From assembly GCF_000150275.1 (NCBI RefSeq), contig NW_002060946.1:1625362-1689361 (forward strand): DNA of 64,000 nt, in the 5' to 3' direction. Of this stretch, positions 12,176-25,536 are shown in pieces. Each line of letters starts with the position of its first letter. Within the stretch, counting starts at the first letter, position 1. The notes under the pieces were generated by a model. That model was not told where the DNA came from. It did not search any database and saw only the letters and a list, made by a program, of their open reading frames with translations. The translations under genes and the position numbers were made by a program. The stretch comes from Trichoplax adhaerens. Taxonomy: Eukaryota; Placozoa; Uniplacotomia; Trichoplacea; Trichoplacidae.

Positions 12176-15100
12176 GATTAGAGAGAAAAAATGATGTGAT
12201 TTCAGTTAATTGGATCATTTTCTATCAAAGCATAAGTGGAGAAAGTCAACGATAGTCCACTTGACCGCATTCTACCTTATTCTGTATATAAAATCCCAAT
12301 AATAAAAAAAAATAAAACTAATAGATCGATTAGAATAGCAGCAAGGGAAGGCGAAAGCATGTGTAGTCACAGTCTCAATTGCATACAGAGTAGGTAGCAA
12401 TGGCGTCAAGAATCGGTTTCATTGATGCGCTGATAAGTATAAACTAACCACATTGAAACTAACTAACTCTGTTACTTACGATTCAAAGTTAGGCATGTGT
12501 TGCGATCAAAAATTAGTAACAGTATCAGTTTAAAGACATGGCTTGCATGCAGCTTGTTTCGTCCACGATAAGTTAGCCAACAAATGGGAGAACAAGACTG
12601 GGAGAGGTAGGGAAAATAATAATTGACCTACTGGTAATATGATGATCGCCTGTTGTACATGTATACCGGCAATCAGTGGAGATGGCAAGATGGCTAATCA
12701 AGGAGATTTATTCAACTTTTTCAACCATCTCGATCAAGCCATCTTTGCAGTCGATGTATATTTATAACTGTCAATGACGTTAATAATCTCCTTTTCCGAT
12801 AAATTGATCAAAAGCACACCCAGTCCTACTATACTGTCGACAATGTATACCGAGAAAAAAGCCAAGTGTAATACGTCATCGAAAATCAATAAATGCCCAT
12901 CGGGGTTCTCCACTTTTTATCATCAGACTGCATCATAAACTGCAGTCAAAGTCCATTTTGGGGGCTATGTATAGTAGCGTATATCCATGAGCTATCATGG
13001 AAATAAGCAAAGAAAAAAGAAGTGAGTGAATAAGAGAGCAAATTGATCTATTTTAATCTGGTGGAATTATTGTGGCGTTATTGGCTAGGCTAAAACTTTT
13101 GACGCAATATCAATTTGCTTGCCGCAAGTCTCTATGCCGGCTGTAGTCCAATCGTGTGTCCTAGGACTATGTGTAGCCAGTGTAGGCTTGAAATTTAGGC
13201 TCATAGCTGAAAAAAGAGTGTGCTCTAGCCTATCGATGGGATATTCTAGTCTTGACGATCGATTGATTGCATGGGGATCCATGGTTTTTCGTCTTTTTAG
13301 CAAGCAAATGTGGTAACCTAGTCGTATTTTATTATACAAACAACAACATGGTGTTGTAATGATTGTCGGCCGAGTAGAAGAAGAGAAAAAGGATTCCATC
13401 GTGGAAAAGTTCTCCTTTTTGCCCATTGCTTTTTCCATTTTTTATTTCAAGTGCATGTTCATTTTACACTGGAGTATGGCAATCATTTTTAGAGAGGAAA
13501 GATAATGTAGTCTACTTTCCTCATGGATAGCCTTGTTGCATCAAGATTGGTTATACAATTGTCTGTGTTGTTGGTGCATTGATTTGTCTATGTTGAAAGG
13601 GAGCTATCAAGCACTTACCTGCAAGTCGAATAGATGGTGGTAAAGATGTGTTGTTGATTTCTTCAAGGATAAGCAGTCAATGTTGAAGCCAATTGGTTTG
13701 CAATAACGATTCCTTCTTGCGTTATAACAGGTCTCTAATGGGATGGGAATACTACAATTCCGAATGAATAAAAAGAACAATGTCAACCAATTTATTGTCG
13801 ATTTTTTTGTTGACAAAAGGAAGCAAACCCCTTTGGTAAGAAAAATGCATTTTGCTGTATTTGATCGACCTTTTTCTGACTTGTCAATTGCTGCAATACA
13901 GGAATAATTGCAATATTCAAAGTACACCGTGTCCAATAAAGGATATGGATGATCAATTCGCCTACAATCCACCAATTGGAAAGTCAACAAGATTGCATCT
14001 TGCTTTTAATGTCTTGGCCAAGACAAGTTGAATCAATCGATGATGATCGACTGTGATGTGACAAAAAAGAAAGCAGTTATATCTTGTATCAAGATGGACA
14101 ATGATATTTTAAAAATATCCCATGGTTATTATCTTGTTGTGTTATTCTAAACATGACTAATATCTTTTTTTTGCCAAGCGATAAACAGAGTAAACAATTC
14201 CTGTTAGGTCAGCTGATGCCATACAAGACAGTACATTTGTTGATGACAACAGCGTTGGAACAATGTTGGTATTTTTATTTGGAGACCATTTTTCAATGTT
14301 GTTGATAGCTGTGTTGATTGAAATAGTGGACTTATGGACAGGCGGAAGGCGGTAGTGATGCATTTGGTTTTGCCTCAACTTCTGTTGATGTAGTTTCGAT
14401 AAGTCGATGAATTGAAGATGGAAATTCTAGACGCTATGCATGACTAGTTGATCATCGTCTTCATGACATGGTAACGTAGACAACAAGAGAAAATAAAGTA
14501 GTAGCTATGACGGTTACTTTGGATCGTCTATACAGTGGTCCTTTTTTGACGGCTTGGATGTATACTTGGATCTATTTCACTGTAGTCATGGATAACAGGA
14601 CATTTTTCCATCAGCCGATCAAAAAAGTCCCTCCGATGTAAAATTTGTACAAGACATCGTTGAAATGATCGCACAGTCTGTAAAAACTCCATCCAATGTG
14701 GAAGGGAAAAACAACGATCTGCGCTAATTAACCGTTTGTCAGTCAGTCAATCAATCAAATTGAAAGTAATTGAGCCAGCCATTTTGCAAGGTATTATTAC
14801 TTATTTTATCTACCTATTGATTTCTCTCTTTCCTTCATCCTACGTATTCATTCCTCAATCCATGAATACTGTAGTTGTAGATTTGTATTTGATTATTCTT
14901 ATTCTTCTCCTGATTATTGATTATTATTATTTTTTTTTGGGGGGGGGGGGAAGGATGTGACGAAGAATGTCCGTCGGTCTGCACGCTTACCTGATTTTCC
15001 AATCGCACTTTTGAAGACCTTATTAATTAATTAAATCAAGAAGAGTTGCTTGCCTCAGTTCTAGCACTACTATCTTGGATTTTCAAAATGAGCTCGTCAA

Positions 15101-15200
15101 CAGCTTTAAAGACATTATATGATGGTTTCAATGGATTGAGCAATGGAACCTTGTAAGGACTCTTTCCCTCAAGAGTATAATTTTCGCTTTTAAATCGATC
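12176..15200. other. spacer, no gene supported
   Basis: Several open frames occur (13085-13438, 13607-13990 and 14157-14378, all minus), but none shows a domain, splice-consistent neighbours or family similarity. A T-run followed by a run of about 13 G lies near 14931-14951. I see nothing else defined here. Confidence 0.4.
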
Positions 15201-15239
15201 CTGTACACCATTTTCTGATACTGTCTATATACAGTACAG

Positions 15240-16670
15240 TACTGAAGTGGATATCGTAGTCTATGGACACAGTACATCCAATATGGTGGATATCATCTGG
15301 TCAAAGTGCAACGAAATGCCGGTATCGACTTTGTGGACAAATCGTAAAATGTATTGATAGACCTAATGTACAATGTCTGTTTGCATGTTGATCTTGATGG
15401 CTTGAATTTATTTTCCATTCTGCCACTATTGTCCTGCATTTGAAGAACTCGTCAAAAGTTACAAGTACAGTAGTGGATGATTAATGTCGTAAGCGAATTA
15501 TTTTAACTAGATCGTAGTCCATGTACACAGGATATCCAATATGGTGGATATCATCTGGTCAAAGCGCAACAAAATGCCGGTATCGGCTTTGTGGACAAAT
15601 CGTAAAGTGGACTGATAGACCTGATGTACAATGTCTGTTTGCATGTTGATCTTACTTGATGGCTTGAATTTATTTTCCATTCTGCCACTACTGTCCTGCA
15701 TTTTGAAGAACTCCTCCAAAGTTACAAGTACAGTAGTGGATGATTAATGTCGCAAGCGAATTATTTTAACTAGATCGTAGTCTTTGTGCACAGGATATCC
15801 AAGATGGTGGATATCATCTTGTCAAAGTACAACTGTTCATCTTGATGGCTTGAATTTATTTTCCATTCTGCCTCTATTGTCCTGCATTTGAAGAACTCGT
15901 CTAAAGTTACAAGTACAGTAGTGGATGATTAATGTCGCAAGCGAATTATTTTAACTAGATCGTAGTCCATGTACACAGGATATCCAATATAGTGGATATC
16001 ATCTGGTCAAAGCGCAACAAAATGCCGGTATCGGCTTTGTGGACAAATCGTAAAATGGACTGATAGACCTAATGTACAATGTCTGTTTGCATGTTGATCT
16101 TACTTGATGGCTTGAATTTATTTTCCATTCTGCCACTACTGTCCTGCATTTTGAAGAACTCCTCCAAAGTTACAAGTACAGTAGTGGATGATTAATGTCG
16201 CAAGCGAATTATTTTAACTAGATCGTAGTCCTTGTGCACAGGATATCCAAGATGGTGGATATCATCTTGTCAAAGTACAACTGTTCATCTTGATGGCTTG
16301 AATTTATTTTCCATTCTGCCTCTATTGTCCTGCATTTGAAGAACTCCTCCAAAGTTACAAGTACAGTAGTGGATGATTAATGTCGCAAGCGAATTATTTT
16401 AACTAGATCGTAGTCCATGTACACAGGATATCTAATATAGTGGATATCATCTGGTCAAAGCGCAACGAAATGCCGGTATCGGCTTTGTGGACAAATCGTA
16501 AAATGGACTGATAGACCTGATGTACAATGTCTGTTTGCATGTTGATCTTACTTGATGGCTTGAATTTATTTTCTGTTCTGCCACTACTGTCCTGTATTTG
16601 AAGAACCCCTCCAAAGTTACGAGTACAGTAGTGGATGATTGATATTCGCAAGCGAATCATTTTAATTGGA
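15240..16670. repeat. higher-order tandem repeat, alternating 263 and 185 bp units
   Basis: The anchor word AACTAGATCGTAGTC occurs at about 15505, 15768, 15953, 16216 and 16401, giving spacings of 263, 185, 263 and 185 bp. The short unit lacks the block with the words ATGCCGGTATCGGC and GTGGACAAATCG. The array therefore has a 448 bp composite period, preceded by a diverged copy at about 15255. Each unit also contains GGATATCCA/TGGATATC, a local palindrome. Open frames at 15507-15719 and 16403-16660 on the minus strand only reflect the repeat. Confidence 0.85.
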
Positions 16671-17420
16671 AATATTCCATTTAGACAACAGCTGCTTGCC
16701 TCAGTGCTGCTTAGACCGGTTTATATTTTGAATCAAGCCATCGAAAATTCCAAATACCCTTCTATGCAATCGATACGACAGACATTCTTCATCAAATTGT
16801 CTATCTAATAATAAATAATAATAACAATTGTAATGCAGTACATCAACAATGCAAAACATATTGTAATCTAGTCAATCCCTTTAAAATGGATTACTTCCGT
16901 GTCTCGTCTTTTCAATAAATTTATTACAAGCTCTCAATACAACTGTGTGTACATTGAATGGAAAACTTGAAATTTATTTCGCACTCGAGCCTTTTCAGGA
17001 CTGATATACTATACCAATCGGCCATCATACCATCGAGTTCTATCATCTTGCAGTAAGTAGACCAGAAAGATTGAATCAACCTTGGCAGTCAAAATCGCCA
17101 TGCACAGGAAATTTCTGAATGTACCCTTGTTGAAGTCGCGCAGCCGCTGTCGCAGTTGCTCTTCGGCTTATTGTTGCCGTATGGAAAGAAGAAGTCTATA
17201 CGATAAGCATTGAAATAAAGTTTGAAATTATTTGACCGTTAATTTCAAACATTTGAAAGGACACTGTGTAGACTGTAGACAGTACAGTGTATAGTACTGT
17301 AATGTCCTATACTGTCGGTTTATCAGATACAGTCTGTAATAGTAAAGTGTACAGTGTAGGTACTGTACAGGCTGAGAGTTCATTAATTTGATTGATTAGT
17401 TAATGAATTAATTAATCAAA
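16671..17420. other. spacer with TACAGT/ACTGTA-rich patch
   Basis: No gene is seen. Positions 17265-17375 are dense in CAGTACAGT, TACTGTA and TACAGT words on both strands, an imperfect palindromic patch. Confidence 0.45.
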
Positions 17421-17945
17421 ACTAAAACTGCATAATTTACCGTTAATAAGTCACTACAATTTCAAATTAATCGATCAACAGGCCTCAAAGTAGTTGCAAA
17501 TCCAATCAAGTTGGTTGCAATCCATCCAAACTAAAACTGCATAATTGACCGTCAAGAAGTCACTACAATTTCAAATTAATCGATCAACAGGCCTCAAAGT
17601 AGTTGCAAATCCAATCAAGTTGGTTGCAATCCATCCAAACTAAAACTGTATAATTTACCGTTAATAAGTCACTATAATTTTATATTAATCGATCAACAGG
17701 CCTCAAAGTAGTTACAAATCCAATCAAGTTGGTTGCAATCCATCCAAACTAAAACTGTATAATTGACCGTCAAGAAGTCACTACAATTTCAAATTAATCG
17801 ATCAACAGGCCTCAAAGTAGTTGCAAATCCAATCAAGTTGGTTGCAATCCATCCAAACTAAAACTGCATAATTGACCGTCAAGAAGTCACTACAATTTCA
17901 TATTAATCGGTCAACAGGCCTCAAAGTAGTTGCAAATCTATTTCA
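17421..17945. repeat. 109 bp minisatellite, five copies
   Basis: The word ACTAAAACTG starts at 17421, 17530, 17639, 17748 and 17857, an exact 109 bp period; the last copy is incomplete. Copies are highly similar and each holds TCGATCAACAGGCCTCAAAG (17857 copy has CGGTC). The array ends only about 70 bp before the start codon of helicase copy A. Confidence 0.95.
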
Positions 17946-17956
17946 ACTTATACCCT

Positions 17957-18016
17957 ATTCCACTGGACTTTTTCCATCGTTTGAAGAACGATAGATAGAG
18001 TGATACAGAGGAGAAC
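17957..18016 (+). promoter_or_regulatory. 5' leader shared by both helicase copies
   Basis: CCACTGGACTTTTTCCATCG and GATACAGAGGAGAA are found just upstream of the start codon in copy A and again at about 29524-29593 in copy B. Upstream of this block the two loci are unrelated (a 109 bp array here, other sequence at 29500). The block therefore marks the left edge of the detectable duplication and probably holds the 5' untranslated region. Confidence 0.6.
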
Positions 18017-21000
18017 ATGAAAAGACAATATCCATTAACCTATGAACCCTTAAATGGTACTCTCGAGTATCCATCCTTCTTCAGGGATCGTCTAAACAAA
18101 CGCAAAAAAATACAACCAATTCAATCTTTTGACACTCTTAACCAGCCAGTGTTACAAGCACAACGTGAAGAGCAACAACGACTAATTCGATTAGGTTTGA
18201 TCAATGATCCATCCTGTTATACATCTGATACTGCTGATCAATCAACACCAGTGGGTACCTCGATCTCCAATCCTGTTATTATTCTCGATAGCAGTAGTGA
18301 TGAAGAGGAAATTCAAGAAGTAATCTATCCATTATCCAAATCATCGCAAGATAGCAAAACGGTGGTCCACTCTGGCTCAAGCGTAACCAATCCTTCCGCT
18401 AGTTCTTACGCCGCTGTTATTGATAGTTGTAGCAAAGACAGAAATAGCCATAACAACAACAAACCAAAACATGAAACTTTCTATCTCCAAAAGATCAATC
18501 AACTTATCGACCAAAGTGGGCGAAAACAGGTAGAATACTGTATTGTACACACAATGACACCAACAAGACTCCATTTTGATACCGGACTCTTTCATATTTC
18601 TATCCACCTACCTTCCAATAATCGTCCTACACGGCCCAACAGAAAGAATCATACGCTAATCATTCTTTTCTTACTTAGGCCCATCATTCTCTCTTTTAAT
18701 ACTATCACTTTAGCTCATCTTTGAAACATATCTTATTCAATCTTAATGCCATCACGTATACCATTAGCTATAGTATAATTATCAACATTAATCATGATAA
18801 GCAGTCTTGTAGATAGATCACTTAATGCAATGCCTCTTCCATCAATACGATCGCTTGGACGAATCCTCACCGTCACATACGAAAAAAATTCGTAAACAAT
18901 ATCAGGCTAACTGCTCCTTTCATCGAGGCGATCGCTTTAACTAGTCCTGAAACACCTTCAATTTCGTCGAAATACTGTACCTTCATGCATAAGGCAAAAA
19001 GCGACGAATCATATCTAATTTAGTTATTCCAACTATGCGTATACATTCCATCAGTACCATCTCTCCAAAGATGTGCAACTCAATCGGATTATCCTCATAT
19101 TTATGTCAAGTTTAGCAAAGAATCATAAACAGTAACAATCACTGCTGCACAATCGCTTTCACTAGTCCTGAAGCATCTTCAACCTAATCTAAATACCTTT
19201 AAAGCCTAGCCCGAATAGTAAAGAATCCAGATCAAGTTCATTAGTTATACTAACTGCTCATCCTATCAATACAATCCCCTCCTATGATCATGATCATCCA
19301 TTCAATCCAATGTTTCCCGCATGAGGTCAAATAGTAAAGAATCATAAGCAATCTTGGTGAGGCTAATTATTTATTCCATGAACACAATCGCTTTGACTAG
19401 CCTTGAAAGATTTTAAATGTAGTCTAAATACCTTCAAGTCTAGCCCAAACAGTAAAGAATCATCACTCATCTAAGCTATGTTCAATGTTCATAGATGTTC
19501 AACCAATCCAATTATCTTCATGCTTATGTCAAATATAGTCAAGAATCATAAATAATACCAATCAATACAATCGCTTTGACTAGTCCTGAAGGATCTTCAT
19601 TTAGTCCAAATACCTTTAAGTACCTAAAGTGTAGCCCAAATAGTAAAGAATTATCGCTCATCTCATTTACCCTATTCATAAATGTTCAATTCAATCCAAT
19701 TATCCGCATGCTTAGGTCAAATGTAGTCAAGAATCATGAGTAATATCGATTAATACCATCGCTGCGACTAGTCCTGAAGGATCTTCAACTTAATAATCTG
19801 CATCCCTTTAAAGCCTAGCCCAAACGGTAAAGAATCTCACTCACCCTAGTTACCCTAACCACTCATTCCATCAGTACAATCCTCTCCCAAGATCATCAAC
19901 TCAATCGAATTTTCCTCATACGATATCAATACAATCACTTTGACTAATCTTGAAAAATCTTGAACTTAGCCGAGTTACCTTTATTAAAGCATAAACCAAT
20001 TGTAAAGAATCATACTAACCGAACCTATTCATTCTGTCGGTACTTTCAATCCTATCCCAAGATCTTCAATTTAATCTAATGATCCTCACGCATACTTCAA
20101 GTAACGAAGAATTACAAATATCTTGAAACTTACAGGGTTAATATGTAAAAGGCTTAATCGATTTATTTTGATGCCATTTTAAACATTAAGTGATCCTTTA
20201 AAGGCTATGCTAGCCAAGACTCCAACTCATACACCAATCCTACTGCATTTTAATCTTGCCATCTTTAAAGTTTAAAATCAATCTGTACTCCTAAATTCGA
20301 ATTCATCGATAATACTTTAGTTCTCTATCAATGTAGCGAATACTCGTCGTATTATTTTATTGTTGATGGTTGACGATATTTCTTTCAACTATGAAACATA
20401 ACCTGTATTAAAATATATATCTAGCAAGTAATCATTTCGTAATACAGAAAATCTTTGAACTGTATCCTCAGAGAAAATTACCGTAGATATGCTATACTGT
20501 AATAGAGAATCCAATAAGATTATAATTATCGATGATATATTAAACGAGATGCATAGAAAGTAAACCATTCATGCAAAATACAGTACAAAATGGTGTATTT
20601 ATATCATTTAATAGTCCTAATACTTTCCCATACTGATCAACCCTACTCATTTTGTTTTGTAGAGTAGACACAATCAGAATCCTGTATTTATTGATTATAA
20701 CTACAGTATAATAAAGTATATTTAAAAAAAATTTAGATAGCGGTAATCGTCATCTTATTGAAGTAGCTAGCACGATTTCGCTCCATAATTCTTATTATGC
20801 AGTATACTCTAGAAATACAATAGCAATAAATTTTCATTGCAAGCAAATACTACACGCAATATCGGTATTAAGCACTTATCAAAATTATTAGAAGTAAAAA
20901 AATTCAGATCTACATTTATCAAAAACAACGATTATATTATGAGTTACCCTCTCTGCTAACACTAAATAATGAATAGTTACGAAATTTTCGTTTTATAATA

Positions 21001-24000
21001 AAAAATGACAGGATCCACTTTTTGACAATTTGAAGATTAAAGATAGTGATCGTCCTGGAGAAGAAGAAAACATCGCTGATTGCTATAGTCTTAGTTCCGA
21101 TGACGAAGAGCTTTTATCTGATGACGTCTACAAAAGTTATTTAACTCTTCGTAAGCCTCCCCCAAGTCGTGGAATAATTAATGTTAATCGCCCCGCCTCT
21201 GAGACGGATATTTGCATCTCTCCTCATTTAATTCCTATTTTGAAAACTCATCAGGTAATCAATTATATCACATGTGTAAATAGCATAATTGCTTACCTAG
21301 TAATTGCATACTACATATCAACTTTCTCGTATTCGTGACCTTAAATGGTTTTCATCTTCAATAAAGATTAATGAAACTCTTAAACGCTATTAATGATATA
21401 GCAGTCTCTCTGCTCTAGGTCATATAAGTCTTTAGCGATATAACAACAAACATTAAGCTATACTGTACTTTGCCGTCGTTATATTTGTTGTTGATGAATT
21501 CTAATATTGAATAAATGACATCCTATGGGTTAATATATAATTTAACTATCGATCATTGGATAGGTGGCAGGTATCCAGTTTCTATTTAACAATGTAGTGG
21601 AATCTTTTAAGCGCTACAGAACAAGTGACGGCTTGGGCTGTATTTTAGCCCATTCAATGGGTCTTGGAAAGACGTTACAAGTTGTTGCTTTCATCGAAAT
21701 CTTCTTACGTGCATTAAGCGCAAAATGTGTTTTATGTATTGTACCTCTATCTACTCTAGATCACTGGCTAAATGAAATAAATTACTGGTTGCCAAGTTCT
21801 ACCTCCGCTCTTTTCTCTGTAAGGAGATCTCGATAAAGCTGTAGCGATTATGTTGTAGAGCACGTATGAATGCAATATTGTACATGCACAATCTTCACTT
21901 TAATTTCTTCTTTCTACTACAGAAATTCAATTACCAACGCCCATTTAAGGTCTACCAAATCAGCAGTAATTGCAAATCATTAAAAGATAGAGCTAATATC
22001 ATTAATGAATGGCGAAATATTGGAGGTGTCCTAATTATTGGCTACGATATGTACCGTATATTAATGACAATGTCAGCATATCAAAACAACACAAAGAAGG
22101 GAGAGGAAGTTGCTTCTCCCGACAGTATGGAAATTGCCGATTTAGATCTCATAGAAGAAAAATCGCAATACATTAAGGGTAAGTTTTTTAATAATATCTT
22201 TAATTAGTTATACGCGTATATCCATTATTTAATTAGTTCACCTACTAACTCTCATGATACTTATTTTGGTAAATTCCGTAGATATTCGTCTTGCATTATC
22301 AGATCCGGGCCCAGACTTAGTAATATGTGATGAAGGGCATATCTTGAAGAATGCAGCAACTTCTGTTACGAAGACTTTAAAAGAAATTAAGACAAAGTAA
22401 TTTTCAATATTTCACTACCGTACGCATTATAGCGCGTGGTTGAGTAAATATTCTTTTTTATCGCTTAATCCAAACAGACGTCGAATAGTTTTAACAGGCT
22501 ATCCGATACAAAATAATCTAATAGAATATTGGTGTATGGTGGATTTCGTTAGACCTAACTACCTCGGTGATAAAAAACAATTTTCTAACATGTTTGAACG
22601 ACCTATAGCTAACGGCGAATGTGTTGATAGTACACCAAATGTATGCATACTATTATATTAACATGATCAGAAATCAACATTGGAAGTTTCATTAATAATG
22701 TTTGTACATATGATTACAGGACATTAAAAAAATGAGGTTCAGATCGTACGTTTTACAGAAAATGTTAAAAGGCTTTGTACAAAGGTATTATTGTAGTCGT
22801 ACTATTGAGTATTTTGTTTTTATATTATTGATTAAGTATGTGTATACTGAATAATATTTTATTTCCGTCCAATTGTTGCCATAAACACAAGGCGAAGCCA
22901 AAAAATATTAAAAGACGCTTTATTACCCAAGAAGGAATACGTTTTACTGATTAGGATGTCACCTATCCAAGAAAAACTATATAGTACTTTCATGGAATGT
23001 GTAATTAAAAAAAATTGGACCAAAATTAGCTTAAAGATTGGCGCTAACGTTTTATTAGCCTTTTCTGTCTTGTATAAAGTACGTATGTACAGTATCTCAT
23101 AAACTCTAAGATGTATTGTTCTGACTTACAGGCCCTACGGCTGCTAAATCACGATATACTTATAATTCAGGTTTGGAATCATCCTGACGTGTTACACCAG
23201 GCTATAATGCAACAAGATAAAACCTACCAATATGATATCTTAGTAAGCACTACGAACTTGAACGTAACTTTTTTAGTATAATTACGCTAATATCGTAGAG
23301 TTAAGTGCCATTTAATCTATAATCTGTAAAATTTACACCAAAGTTCACATACTGTCTGAGTGTCTGAGTGGTTACTAATAGTACTTAATGGAGTACTTTC
23401 AATAACTTAATAGAACGATGCAGATCGTGATTTGGAATTAGAACTTGGAGCTAATACTAGTAATGATAATTCTGACGTTCATGGCAATCACGAAACTAAA
23501 GTAACCAGACGTACCAATAAAACGGAAGACGAAGGGTCATCTATAGATTATTCATGGGTCAGTTAATAACTTAAATGCTCACTACTCTAATTGTAATAAC
23601 TTGCGCTATACGAGTACAATATCTACGTTTTACAGGCGTTTCCATCGATGGCGCATTATGCACCTGGAGTTCTCGAACATGGTGGAAAAATGGTAATATT
23701 AATGGATTTAATTGAAAATAGCGTANNNNNNNNNNNNNNNNNNNNNNNNNNNNNNNNNNNNNNNNNNNNNNNNNNAAACTTCACAACGTTTACGTTATCG
23801 CTACAATATCGATGTAAAGAAAATTAATGGTTGCATCTATTAATAAGTAAGTTATGGAAGATTTTAAGAAATTGTAACTGTGACTTTATAACTATGAAAT
23901 ATAATTTAGGTATCGACGGTAGCGTACCTAGTCATGAACGTTCTCGATTAATTGATTTATTTAATTCCCCCGACAACAACTCCGTATGGCTTTTCTTAAT

Positions 24001-25032
24001 TTCTACCAGGTACCGTGGAGGCATCAATACAGATTGTAATAAAATTAATTACAGTACATTAACGATCGATAACATACAGTACAGTATCGGTGTAACTGTT
24101 TGTCGCGATTTGATTTTTATTACATAAAGTAACGTAAATGCAAGTAATCATGCTAACATAAAATGGACTCTTATAATTTAATAGAGCTGGTAATCTTGGT
24201 ATTAATCTTGTAGCTGCAAATCGTGTAGTTATTTATGACTCAGCCTGGAATCCATGTTACGATAATCAAGCAGCATTTAGGTTATCATTTATTATACGAA
24301 TGACTGTCACTATATAAAGTATGTTTCATTTGAGGATGTGATTACTTCCAATACTAAAATTTTACCTTTTATTCGTTAGAATCTACCGGTACGGACAAAA
24401 GAAACCGTGTTACATTTACCGTTTGGTAGGTAGTAACACGATGGAACATGTAATTTATAAATGCCAAATTCGTAAACAAGGCCTTTCACGTAAGAAAATA
24501 TCATAGCATGTCTAATAAATTATCATTTTAATATACAATTAGCAGCTGTAGCTTACGTTACTCATTTTATCTGAACTATCACGTTGAATATAGTTAAACG
24601 ATAGTTGACTTCAAATGCTTGTATTTGTAGGTCGAATCATCGACGAGAGAAATCCTTGTGCAGTTTTCACTAAAAGAGAATTAAAAGCTACTATGCAATT
24701 AGAGGTATACGTTTTTAATTATTAACATTTCTATTACTAGAAAGGATTTATAACATTTGCGATGATTATACGCAGCATCCACATGAGCCATCTGTAGATC
24801 TCAGTAGACTTCAATTCGATGATCTTCTCATGGCAAATACGATAAAAAAGAATGGGCATTGGCTGACAAGGGTATATCTTGTTTGATGATGTCATTATAT
24901 CAATTTATCAGATAACTCTTGAACCATTATTTTTCTCGGAACCTATTTAGGCGCCATTTGAGCATGAATCGTTGCTATTAGACGATGAAAACCAAGAGAT
25001 TACGCCAGAAGAGGAACGCCAGGCAACGCAAG
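18017..25032 (+). CDS. RAD54L2: RAD54L2/ARIP4-like SNF2 helicase, copy A, 3' end disrupted
   Basis: SNF2-family ATP-dependent chromatin/DNA translocase of the ATRX/ARIP4 branch, expected to be nuclear. Exons: 18017-18529, 21012-21254, 21564-21818, 21923-22178, 22282-22396, 22478-22640, 22720-22784, 22892-23078, 23132-23242, 23414-23557, 23636 into the N gap, one exon hidden in the gap, 23910-24009, 24185-24280, 24380-24489, 24631-24704, 24776-24871, 24951-25032. Phases are continuous. Visible motifs are I (AHSMGLGKT), II (DEGH), III (LTGYPIQNN), the family block [15 protein letters not shown] ([16 protein letters not shown]) and the FEHESLLL block. The N-terminus has a SUMO-interaction-like motif ([11 protein letters not shown], residues 87-97). 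Compared with copy B, the exon after 25032 is deleted and the following exon is displaced by an insertion. The protein may therefore end in read-through (GAIIVLDQY then stop) or in a short new exon near 25145-25230. It may be a decaying copy. Confidence 0.85.
18770..20110. repeat. degenerate ~200 bp tandem repeat in intron 1 of copy A
   Basis: Units share CAATCGCTTTGACTAGTCC, CTTCAA, AGCCCAAATAGTAAAGAATC and CAATCC-like words. About six or seven diverged copies lie between 18830 and 20110. Intron 1 of copy B has only a short remnant of this family (about 30420-30640), which helps explain why intron 1 is 2.5 kb in A and 1.3 kb in B. Confidence 0.75.
20400..20660 (-). pseudogene. frameshifted relic of the small antisense membrane-protein frame
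   Basis: This is the counterpart in copy A of the 85-codon antisense frame at 30865-31122. It keeps an ATG (complement of about 20648-20650) and the residues LLNDINT, then two single-base insertions relative to B shift the frame. Several in-frame stops follow, beginning about 35 codons in. Either A lost a small gene or the frame in B is fortuitous. Confidence 0.45.
23726..23775. other. assembly gap, 50 N, inside helicase copy A
   Basis: Aligning the flanks to copy B places the missing sequence opposite 33999-34256, so about 258 bp is absent rather than 50. The gap removes the end of exon 11 and all of exon 12. The hidden part encodes the block before helicase motif IV (in [13 protein letters not shown]). 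Confidence 0.95.
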
Positions 25033-25536
25033 GTGCCATAATCGTACTAGATCAATATTAATCCGTTTTCGTACCTAATTACATCTAATAGCTCTTGTTA
25101 TTATCTGCGTATTTATTCATATCGTAGTTACAGCCAATTACTTTAGTTCACTCGAGAAAGGAACCGATTTAAAGCTATCCGATAGTGATGTCAAACCACA
25201 GTATTTAAGTCATGGACTATTACTGTAAAAAAGGCCGGGATCTTACCTAATAGGCGTCCATAATCGTGTAACAGAGGATCTCTAGTGTACACTATCTAGT
25301 TTATCGTGTGTGAATACGTGCGCAGCATTATACGGTATCGTATGGTACTGCTCCAGGCGCCGCTAGATACGATATGCTTTAGTCTTCAAATTATGTATTT
25401 TGCTACTAAGAGTACTTGCCAGAAAGCATTTTACTAAACATATTACGTACACAGACAAGGCCGATTTGACTAGATTGTACAGTATGTGTATCTGATTTGC
25501 AACATCTGATCAATTTTGTCCCATCCCGTTGCATCC

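Noticed and set aside
13085-14378. Three minus-strand open frames (117, 127 and 73 codons)
   Set aside because: Composition is unlike the confirmed genes, no motifs are visible, and the shadow frame on the plus strand at 13119-13316 is equally open.
15507-16660. Minus-strand frames of 70 and 85 codons with nearly the same peptide, looking like a gene family
   Set aside because: They are translations of two units of the 263/185 bp tandem array; short units interrupt the frame and no splice partners exist.
24741-24775. Apparent frame clash between helicase exons 16 and 17 if exon 17 starts at the first AG (24740), in both copies
   Set aside because: A later acceptor (ACGCAG at 24775 in A, 35277 in B) is in phase and gives 96 bp exons, so no frameshift or forced exon skipping is needed.
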